A stretch of DNA of 64,000 bases from Siphonodentalium dalli (lineage: Eukaryota; Mollusca; Scaphopoda; Gadilida; Siphonodentaliidae). The stretch lies in NCBI GenBank assembly GCA_032622095.1, contig CP136062.1, positions 224,826,578 through 224,890,577 on the forward strand, given 5' to 3'. The number at the start of each line of letters is the position of its first letter. Positions within the stretch are counted from its first letter, which is position 1. Both the position numbers and the translations under genes were made by a program. This document shows positions 15,301-27,300 of the stretch, piece by piece. Below the pieces are notes generated by a model, which saw only the letters and a program-made list of their open reading frames with translations, searched no databases and was not told where the DNA came from.

Positions 15301-18300
15301 CAATAAAAATAAAATTTTAGTTTTTTTCCTCCCACTGCCCCTACTTTGAGCCAAAGATATCTGTAAACCAAGCCTTGAAATAGGGTGTCTGTCATTTGCA
15401 GAATGAGGTCCCCAGAGGGTGAATTTAGTGACGCTATCCTGCATAGCGGGCTAGCATCACCAAATTCACCCTCTGGGGACCTCATTCTGCTGAGGTGTAA
15501 GCAGAATGAGGTCCCCAGAGGGTGAATTTAGTGATGCTACCCCGCATAGCATCACTAAATTCAGCCTCTGGGGACCTCATTCTGCAAATGACAGGCACAC
15601 TATTTCAAGGCTTGGTAATAACAAGAGCACTCCGTTGGGGCGTGGCATAATACGCCCGTTTCTGGGGTAGAGTGGGGCAAGGTTTAATTCATTTGTTTGA
15701 AACCTTTGACTTGAGACGAAATAATAACAAAAATAAAACACAATAACTTTGAAACCGCGCATATCATGTAAAATCTAAATAAAAAAAGGGGAGTAACTCT
15801 GTCAAAATCATGCAGACAAAACGCATATTCGAACTTGCATGATCTGTATTTTGGTGTGGTAAACTAACATACCAAATTTGGTTCAGTTCACTTCATTCAA
15901 TCTAAATTTATCATCCGGAAACCAAAGCGGACGGACGATGGACGGAAGGACAACCCATTTACATAATACAACCGTTTTTCAAACGGGCGTATAAAAAATA
16001 AAATACCTTAGGGCCCTGCGAATTGGAACTTTTCTGCAGAATAGTCATGGCCCTTAGATTGTAAAATATGCCCATTGTTGTATATCCGCAATCCCAGATC
16101 GAATGTGAATAATCTTTGGTATACATGTGTATTCATGAACCACAATGGGATAAGGGATGTCCACATACTGCATGTTTTTCCAATCACAGGCCAGACTAAG
16201 ACAATAACTGTGTATTTCGATTTATAATGTCACACTTACTATTTTCACAATGCGTCCCATTAAACCCAGGAACACAATTACATGAATAACCAGAGCTTGC
16301 TGTGAGTTCCTGACAGGTACCACCATTGAGACATGGGCTAGATAAACACACCATCATGTTTGGATTGTCTGAAATATATTGAAATCATGCAAAATAAAAA
16401 AGATGTCGCAACCAGGTAGCTGATATCTGACTATATCCCCATTCTAATGAAACTGAAAATAAATTTTCAGCCATGTGTTTTGATGAAAGGTTTTTGCATT
16501 ATACGCAAAATTCTTGTGAATATCCAATATCTATCTATTGTTGGGGTGGTTTTTATAATTTTTTTCCTGCTACATCGACATCGAGATGTATGTATTATAC
16601 TCACAATTTATCCACCACATATACTCAAAGGGACGAGCGGCGATATTAGTAGAATGCTAAATTCCTACAGTTGGCATAGCTCCTGGAGACTAGTCCAAGT
16701 CTTCTTGTACTAAAACCAGCTAAGATATTGGGATGGCGATGCTGGTGTTTAGTCCAAGCCCGCTTGTATACCAATCCTATCACACGAGTTATGCCCACGA
16801 TCTGTGGCGGGAATTTGTGGTGTATTTTACTCGATTTATCTAGCAAATCAATACATGATGCTATATACATCGGAAAGGCTTACATCTTATGGTCATAATG
16901 GTGTATAATAATCTAACTTTAATGTTAAATTACACATAGAATATTCCGGTTGATTGCCACAAACATCGATTTGTTTCTCTGTTTGTTTACGTTTTAACCG
17001 AAAGCCGAAGTGGTCCGAATAAGTTCGGCATAATCCGCTGTTTGTTCTGGGAATTCTACTTTCCGTTTCTATATATAGCGCGGGTTTTCCGAACAAAAAT
17101 GGCGAAAACCGATCGCCCGAAAGTCCAGTTTTCTATGTGCTTTCAGAACAATTCCCGCACTAAAAACTTAATGACATAATGGAGGATCAGAACGGTAGTT
17201 TTGTTGACAATTTTCGCAAGCAACTTGTCAAAATTGGAGCAAATTAGAACTCTTGTGTCTGACTTGCCATGCGTGTGATTTTCATCTATGTGCATTTTGA
17301 CTTTTGTGTTGATAAAATAATCGGAGAACCGAATCACACAGTTTCGAAATATAGTTCTTCCGTTTTAGTGGGACTTTTCAAACTTAAGGTTAAAAATTTA
17401 TACAAATTTTGTTTGATTTTTTGTGTGCTTAACAAGAGCAGTATATTGCTCTGTTCGCTTAGTATATATCTTAATTTCGCCGAAGTCCACCAAATGTGGG
17501 AAATGTAGCACCATATTATTTATTCTAATACTCGTTGTGTTTACACTGTTTTAAACTTTGAGAGGGTTGTAATTCCCCGTAATTTATTTAATGTATTACA
17601 TTTATATCTTCAATGTTTAATTAATCTATTTATTATTTTATTTATTGACACACATAATTACGATTACAATGGAGAATTCTTCGTAATTTGCGTTGTTGTC
17701 CAAAATCTACGGAATATTTTCAACGGAAAATGCCGAAAACAGTTCGCGAGGTCAACCGAGTTCGCATACTTTTAAAAAATTGTAAACATTGAGGTAAATG
17801 TCTCTTTTCGCATTAAATTACCGTTTTAAATTCACAACTGATGTGGGTTTCAGATAAAATAGCATGTCTTCTGTGGAAAATATCCGTTTATTGTCGCAAT
17901 TGTGATATTTTATTTCATATAATTGTGGTTTTATTTGAGCGGGTCACTAACGCTTAAGCCGTGTCATAAGCGAGCATATAGGGCGGTCTTGGACTAAACA
18001 CCAGCATCGCCATCCCAATATCTTAGCTGGTTTTAGTACAAGAAGACTTGGACTACTGGAGACTATCTTATCAGTTTCACGTACCCGAACAAGTACATAA
18101 TATGTCTTTAAGAGTTTATTGCTGGGTCAATGCAGCTGTTTGGACACATTTCATGAAAATTGGTCAACTGCGAAAATAGACGTTCTATTCATTGAACATT
18201 GAACAATATCTTTCACTTTTGGCACTGTAAATTCTGGTATAGTTACAAAGACCTTATATATACAGTTAATTAAAACCAATGGGACTAAGGATACACCCCG

Positions 18301-21300
18301 TGTCTTTAAAATACTAAGATGTTTCACATGTCAGTAAACATTTAGTTAAAATAATAAAATAACAGTTCCCATTGCAGGTGCACTACCCTAACCCTAATCT
18401 TAAACCTATTGACTGGAAAATGTAGAAATAAAAGCTCCGACAAAATTATGCAAGTTGCAAACAAATTTCTAAGTCGAAAAAAGGGATAACACCACCAAAA
18501 AATGTCAGACAGACGTCATAATAGCAGGTGCACAGGTTCCCATGGTACTAAATATCTGTGCCAAGTTTTAAAACAAAATTGACCTAAAAATGTAGGAATA
18601 AAAGCTCGGACAAAATTATACATGTTGCGAAAAAGGGGGGATAACTTCACCAAAAAAAGTCTGACAGACTTCATAATCGCAGGTGCACAGGTTCCCATGG
18701 TGGTTGATGTCTGTGTCAAGTTTCACGGAAAATGATAAAAAAACGACTGAGAAAAACTCCGGACAAATTTGTGTCCACAGACGGACGATGGACAGACGGC
18801 GGACGGACAAGCTGATTCCAGTATACCAGTATAGTATAATGACCCTGCATTCTAATTACACAGTCAAGGAGTGCAGGCCTATAAGATGATGATTGTGCTA
18901 TTAACTAAAACTGAAGACTGATCACCCAAAAACGTGACATGAGGATACACCGGTAATGTCTTATCGTTACAAAAGAACAATTGAGGTTTGCTTGTGTATT
19001 TCCCCTGGATACACATGTTTTTACCATAATTGTTTATTCTATTGTGTGTATAACACCTATTTTGTAAACTTCATCTTTACACCCTACTGTGGGTATACAG
19101 CTTCCTACTGTTGGTATAACTTTCTAATGTGGGTGTAAATGTTCAAACATAATTTCATGTGTTAACCCTTTACCCAACAAACCGACCAAAACAAGCTTCA
19201 ACAGCCTAAAATATCTTGGGTCTGTCTCAATAAAACCATACAAATATGGATATCATTGGAACCGGCTCATTGACCACATTGTGATGGTTACAGTTATGCC
19301 CTGTGCCAATGCATTCTCTTATATATGCGAGTCGACCATAGGTCGCCTCGCATATATAAGAGAATGCATTGGCTTAAAAAAAATCTTTTTTTAACACTTT
19401 TTACAACATTCTTTAACAATTTTATAATTTTTAATGTGTTAAGCCAATGCATTCTCTTATATATGCGAGGCGACCTATGGTCGACTCGCATATATAAGAG
19501 AATGCATTGGCACAGGGCCCTTCTGTTGGGTAAAGGGTTAAACGTTTATCAGAAAAGATGAACACTGAACTGCCCCCAACCCTAGCGGAAACCCTGGTAT
19601 AATGCACAAGCATCGTACCTCTCGCCACTACTTTTTATCTTCCCAAATGTTCATAAACCAATTTATAATATTTGTGTGGCCTAAGATCATATACTGTGAA
19701 CAAGCTGAGGTCCCTAGAAGGTGAATTTAGTGATGGTACCCCACATAGCAGGCTAGCATATCCAAATTCACCCTCTGGGAACCGCATTCTGCTTATGCCT
19801 CAACTGCTATGGGAGACCAAGGCTCAGATTGAAGTATAATTACATGAAACTCAGTGATCAGATAGAGCCTAATTACATCAAACTCAGTGCTCAGATGGAG
19901 CCTAATTACATCAAACTCAGTGCTCAGATAGAGCCTAATTATATGAAACTCAGTGCTCAGATAGAGCCTAATTATATGAAACTCGGTGCTCAGATAGAGC
20001 CTAATTACATCAAACTCAGTGCTCAGATAGAGCCTAATTACATCAAACTCAGTGCTCAGATAGAGCCTAATTATATGAAACTCAGTGCTCAGATACAGCC
20101 TAATTACATGAAACTCAGTGCTCAGATAGAGCCTAATTATATGAAACTCGGTGCTCAGATAGAGCCTAATTATATGAAACTCAGTGCTCAGATACAACCT
20201 AATTACATGAAACTCAGTGCTCAGATAGAGCCTAATTACATGAAACTCAGTGCTCAGATATGACCTAAGTACATGAAACTCACATTCGCAGAGGACTGAG
20301 TGTTTCTCGGAGCAGGAATTCTCAGACAAAGTCTCATTCCAATTCAACAGGAAACAGCTTTCATTCAGATTCCCAATCAAAGGCGTAACGTTCCAAGATG
20401 AGAGGTCGACAGTCAGGTAAAACCACGCCAATGTTGGAGCGCCATCACCCTCCTGGTTCACACCTGTCCACATGTCTGACGTAATGTTCAGGATATTTCC
20501 ACCGAATCTGTGAACAACAATGAAATCATTTCTCAAATGTGACAATCAATCCTGGATATAGTGAACCGGTTGATTGACCACATTGTGATGGTTACAGTTA
20601 CAGTTATGCCCTGTACCATAGGTCGCCTCGCATATATAAGAGAATACATTGGCCTAAACACTTTTAACACTTTTTACCATTTTTTCTTATAATATTTTCT
20701 ACATTCTTTGACAATTTGATCATTTTTAATATGTGTTAAGCCAATGCATTCTCTTATATATGCGAGGCGACCTATGGTCGACTCGCATATATAAGAGAAT
20801 GCATTGGCACAGGGCCGTTCTGTTGGGTAAAGGGTTAAGCAGAATGTGGTCCCCAGAGGGTGAATTTAGTTATCCCGCTATGTGGGATAGCTTCACTAAA
20901 TTCACCCTGGATATAGTGATTGGGTGGGCTAGCTTCACTAAATTCACCCTCTGGAAACCTCATTCTCCTTTAAGTTGAATTAAGTTCCCCAAGTTGAAGA
21001 TTGCGATGTTCACTCATTAGGCTAAACAAAAAAAGATATTTGATCCTCAGGCAATTTTTTTTTTAAATCAATGAGGGAGTGAGGGTTTTATTTTTATTTC
21101 TGCCCATAGTAAGCATGGGTTATTTGACCTTCCTAGGTATAAACTAATTTAATCTGATATGACGAATGACAGATTATGACGTTCTACTACCCTACCCGTA
21201 CATCATATAGGGATTACCTAGAAAGATATATATATTGATATGATTTTAATATCGGCACAATAATATTTAACAAGCAGAACTACATATCCGATTCATATAA

Positions 21301-24300
21301 AAATATGGAACGTAAATAATAAAAATGAAAAGATAAAGTGATCTTCCAAACTATCATCGATAGTCTTGATGCACTTATTCTGCTGAATATTTAGACACTG
21401 TATATGTGACCCGCCATATCAAATCCAGTCGTATTTACCCTGTGCCAATGCATTCTCTTATATATGCGAGTCGACCATAGGTCGCCTCGCATATATAAGA
21501 GAATGCATTGGCCTAATAATTTTTTATCATTTTTTTAAAATAAATGTTTCTGACAATTTTTAGGACATAAAATAAAAAACATCCATTACCCTGCAGGGAG
21601 CCCCACACATATATAGAAGCATATAGAAGAGTATCGTCTGCTCATGTTTGTCTGGGGCTCTGTATGGGTGAAATTATAAAATTGTTAAAGAATACAAGAA
21701 AAAATTATTAAAATTGTAAAAAATTGTTAGGCCAATGCATTCTCTTATATATGCGAGGCGACCTATGGTCGACTCGCATATATAAGAGAATGCATTGGCA
21801 CAGGGTAAAAAAATCCCGACTTACGACTGGATTTTATATGGCGGGTCACATATGTACTGCAATGGATGATAGACAATAAAACTTTTAACACATTTGACCA
21901 ATAAACTTGGGGGGTTTGGACAGCCTGTGGTGACAATATACCTGATAGTTATCGTTGCCTGTGGTCTTTTGTTGAATACCCACAGATACACGGTTGTATT
22001 TAGCTCCTATTGATATTGGAAACATAACTAATTTCCATGTGACAGTTTCCTATTTTCGTGTAAAATACTGGTTTACAACTTCAGTGAAATCCAATATCGG
22101 AATAAAATGGTCCAACGCGGGCCATTTTTTTCGATGTGGCGATGACTGAGAATCAAAACCATTTTTTTTTGGCCTTAGTCACATCAATTATGCATTTTAT
22201 CTTCTGCAAATTAGGGAATATAGAAACTGAACAGAAGGGAAAGAGTAACGAAAAACAATGTTAATGCGAGACTATAGATACTTCCCAGAGGATGAGCCCT
22301 AAGCAGAATGAGGTACCGATTACAGCCTTCCCTGATGCTAATACAGAGGTGGCACGCATATGGTTCTGGGAAACGGAAATTGACATAACGTGGCCTGAAA
22401 ATAATGTGCCGGACATTTCCAGAATGAGGTCCCCAGAGGGGGAATTTAGTGATGCTACCATGCACAGCGAGCTAAATTCACCCTCTGGGAACCTCATTCT
22501 GCTTAGGCCTCATCTTCTCTGGAAAGTATCTTTATTATCAAATTAACATGTTTTATTAGTTTCTTTAGAAACTTCTTCAGAAAGTTTCTTTTTATTTTTT
22601 AGTTTAGTTTCTCTATATCCTGAAATTGGCAAATTGCACAATGCATAACCGAGGTGCCAATGGGTGCACATCACCATCTTCACCATTTGGGAAATTAAAT
22701 CTGAGTCTAGGTCTCCCATAGCAGTTGCATGAGGCCATGCAGGAAGAGGTCCCCAGAGTATGAATTTAGTGTTGCGAGCCTGCTGTGTAGGGTAACATAA
22801 TTAAGTTCACCTTTTGGGGACCTCATTCTGCAAATATACGACACCATATTTTTAGGCCTGTATGCAAATTACCATACAATAAAACCTCTCCAAACCGGAC
22901 CCTCTATAAACCGAATCCCTCTCCATACAGTAAATCCTCTCCAAACCGGACCCTCTATAAACCGAATCCCTCTCCATACAGTAAAACCTCTCCAAACTGG
23001 ACACTCTATAAACAGAATCCCTCTCCATACAGTAAAACCTCTCCAAACCGGACACTCTATAAACCAAATCCCTCTCCGTATAGTAAAACCTCTCCAAACT
23101 GGACCCTCTATAAACAGAATCCCTCTCCATACAGACCAATTTGTCTGGTCTCGAATTCACCCAAGTGCATTCTCACTAAAAATTACCTCTGTAATCCAGA
23201 AACTCTCTATTCCGAACATCAGACAGCTTTTATAGTCCAAAAGTGAACAAATACATTAATTTTACCTCTGAAATCCAAATTCGGAAAGCGATACCAACCG
23301 AACGCATGTGCGGTAGATTTGACATACTTGATGCTGAATTCGTGTTGGCTTTAGTGTATAGACTGGGGATCCTTTATATGTTTAAATTTGTAGTCTATAC
23401 ATTCAACTCTGGCGACTCATTCGTTGTGACAGGTTGATTAGAATTGTATTGGTGACAATACACTACCATCATGTACGCTTAGCTAATTAGTGTTTAGTTT
23501 GGACAGTGGTCGGGAAAAATAAGAGTCCAATTCAGCACAATGATTGATGTGAAAACAAGATGTCAGTGCTGTAATCTCCGTGAAGTCACCATTGTTCACT
23601 TATTGTCTTATATTAGCATTCAGTTATCTAATCAGACACATGTTGTTATAATCCGGTTCAAAGCAGTCCCCAAACAAAACACTGCTAATTAATTGGTGCG
23701 ATTATTCAAGAGTACAAATCTACTATACTAACATTGCAACATTTTTAAGCGACATATTCAATCACCGTAACATATATCGTTTCCGTGTTTCCTATCTAAT
23801 CTATACATGTATTATATCTTTATATGCCATGTTTTTCAATCTGATCCCTTATAGTTTTGCAGTGTTACACCTCCCTGTGAGGTGTGGATGTGGTGTTTGA
23901 GGTGTGGTACATGATATGTAAATATCTGCAATGATCACCTTAACCACACCTCATACTTCTACACCACACCTCATAGAAATAGTAAAATATCATAGCTTAT
24001 AACAAAGCACACCTCAAACACACCTAAGGGACTCTAACAAAAAACATTCTGCCACAGGCACACCTCAAACACACCTAAGGGACTCTAACAAAAACCATTC
24101 TGCCACAGGCACACCTCAAACACACCTAAGGGACTCTAACAAAAACCATTCTGCCACAGGCACACCTCAAACACACCTAAGGGACTCTAACAAAAACCAT
24201 TCTGCCACAGGCACACCTCAAACACACCTCACAGGCCCGCAACACACCACATGGTATCTATCAAAGTTCCTGGTTTAACGAGGAAGCTAGCCAAGCTGAA

Positions 24301-27300
24301 TTGTATGATCTGATAAACAAACATATAACATATGGAGCTGGCTAGGTCATGTGGTATAATTGTACCAAAATTTATTTGAATGTCCTTTGTTCAGAAGAGT
24401 GTAGCTGCTCCAAACAAAGCTGTATCTCTCAAGGATTTGAAAAGATACTTCATATCAAAAGTTGTTATTAAATGGAATAAAAGGCATGTGAAACATTAAT
24501 ATACTCTTTGAAAGCAGGTAAGTAATATATCATATAATATTTCGATATATTTGATTTTCGCAACAAAATTATATTATCTATAAAGATGTCTATTAATTAC
24601 CACTGTGTTTGTATCAAAACAACTAAATTGGCAGAGAAGTAGTATGGTATTATCTTACATTTGTACAGTGTATACTACACAATAAAATATTGAAATGAAA
24701 ATTGTAAATCATAAGTATGCTGAATTCTTTCAGCATTATATAATTTGACTGCATGAATTCTAAAATATAGCGGTGATCATGTCAGGCTAATATAGAATTA
24801 ATTTATTATATTAAGCTTTGCTTTATTGAACTTTTGCTCCCCTATATGACTTGAGCTGCAGTTAATTGCATGCATGGTACCATGCAATATGTCAATAGTA
24901 TGCATATGTACATGTATAAAGCAAATTCATAGGCATTAGGGTACTAATGATTGATCAAGACTATAGTCACTTATAATAGTGATCTGAAGCTAGTCATGGG
25001 AACACATATACCTTAATCTTCCAATAACACTAGGAACACTACTAGGACATTAATATAAATAATCGAAAGTCACCAGGAACATGTTCAAAATATATAGAAT
25101 GAATGCATGTGGACAAGACAAAATTAGTCACCTCTACCCACACCTCAGGCACACCTCTACCCACACCTTAGTAAGCACACTTCCATAGGCACACCTCAAG
25201 CACACCTCAGACCGTGCACCTCAGGCACACCTCATCCACACCTTAAACACACCTCAGAAGCACACCTCGACCACACCTCATTTAAATATTTGGCCCCACA
25301 CCTCAACCACACCTTAGGCACACCTCAGCCCACACCTTGTGTGAGGTGTAACACCTCAGCCATATTTCAGGCCAACACCACAAGAGCACCTTATCCACAC
25401 CTTAAACACACTGCAAAACTTTAAGGGATTATAACATGATGTTTTATCTATTGTTATTTATATTTGATTTGGTTCTTTATAGAATAAATTTTAATTAATC
25501 AATAATGAGTCGGTTATGCATTGACAACGATGTCAATACATTCCGATCGTAGGGATATTTTCTATAAACTGAACACCTCTCTCTAAACCGAACAGAAGGG
25601 CTGGTCCGCAGGGTATTCGGTTTGGAGAGGTTTTACTGGGCTCACATTTCTCGATCTAAGAAGTCAAACCACTGCTCATACTCACAAGTCTCGATCTAAG
25701 AAGTCAAACCACTGCTCATCATAGATGTTTGAGAGCAGGCTGCCATAGCCCTGACATTCTGAGAGAGCTTCATCTCGAGTCATCTCAGTAGGAACATGCC
25801 AGTAATGTGAGAGCGTAGGTGGATAGAACACTGCGTCAGGTGGAAAGACTGTCGAATCCAAGGCGACTGTAAAGGAAAAAATAGATGTTGATTGCACTGT
25901 GTCAGGATGAAAGGCTGTCAAATCCAAGGTGGCTGTAAAGAAAAAAGCAAAATGGAAGAAAGGCTGTCGATTCCAAGGCAACTGTAAGGAAAAAATTAAA
26001 TGATGATTACACTGTGTCAGGATGAAAGGCTGTCAAATCCAAGGTGGCTGTAAAGACACTGTATCAGGAGGAAAGGCTGTCGAATCCAAGGTGACTGTAA
26101 AGAAAAAATTAAAATGACGATCAGGATGAAAGGCTGTCGAATCCGAGGCGACTGTAAGGAAAAAATAATGATTACACTGCATCAGGAGGAAAGGCTGTCG
26201 AATCCAAGGTGGCTGTAAAGAAAAAAGAAAAATGGAAGAAAGGCTGTCGAATCCAATGTGACTGCAAAGAAAAAAATAAAATTATTAAATGAGTCAGGAT
26301 GAAAGATTGTCTGATCCAAGGCGACTGTAAAGAAACTGTATCAGGAGGAAAGGCTGTCGAATCCGAGGCGACTGTAAAGAAAAAATTAAAATGACAATCA
26401 GGATGAAAGGCTGTCGAATCCGAGGCGACTGTAAGGAAAAAATAAAAATAATGATTACACTGCATCAGGAGGAAAGGCTGTCGAATCCAAGGCGACTGTA
26501 AAGAGAAACTTAAAATGACGATTACACAGAGACAGGAGGAAAGGCTGTCGATTCCAAGGCAACTGTAAGGAAAAAATTAAATGATGATTACACTGCGTCA
26601 GGATGAAAGGCTGTCAAATCCAAGGTGACTGTAAAGAAAAAATTAAAATGATGATCAGGAGGAAAGGCTGTCGAATCCAATGCGACTGTAAAGAAAAAAA
26701 TAGATGATGATTACACTGTGTCAGGTGGAAAGGCTGTCGAATCCAAGGTGGCTGTAAAGAAAAAAATAAAATGTTGATTACACAGAGACAGGAGGAAAGG
26801 CTGTCGAATCCAAGGCGACTACAGAGAAAAAAATAAAATGACGTTCAGGATGAAAGGCTGTCGAATCCAATTCGTGTCGAATCCAATTCGACTGTAAAGA
26901 AAAAAATAGATGATGATTACACTGTGTCAGGTGGAAAGGCTGTCGAATCCAAGGTGGCTGTAAAGAAAAAATTAAAATGACGATCAGGAGGAAAGTCTGT
27001 CGAATCCAAGGCGACTGTAAGAAAAAATTAAAATGTTTACACTGTGTCAGGAGGAAAGATTGTCTGATCCAAGGCGACTGTAAAGAAAAAATAAAAGGTC
27101 GGTAGACCTCATGTCCGCCTCTAAGCGTCGGCTTGATACGACCGTTGTTTGCGCATAAAAACCTGTCTTTAGTGCTAGTAAACCTACATACCAAATTTAA
27201 TTTCATTCCGTACACATTTACTAAATTTATCATCCGGAAACCTCAAATTGGCAAAAATTCTATGTCAAAAAGGGACATAACTCTGGTGAAAATTGGGTGG

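Noticed and set aside
19829-20263. 144-codon plus frame of repeated [11 protein letters not shown]-like units
   Set aside because: The opposite strand of the same 33-bp array; no start context, domain or splice support.
19793-20545. 250-codon minus frame continuing from the lectin exon
   Set aside because: Beyond the GTGAGT donor at 20283 it is only the 33-bp tandem repeat read through; the period is a multiple of three, so it stays open.
22852-23160. 102-codon minus frame with [16 protein letters not shown]-like repeats
   Set aside because: Product of the ~60-bp tandem array of a MITE end.
26172-27233. Minus frames with repeated [12 protein letters not shown]-like words
   Set aside because: These are the splice-acceptor-derived units read in the wrong frame.
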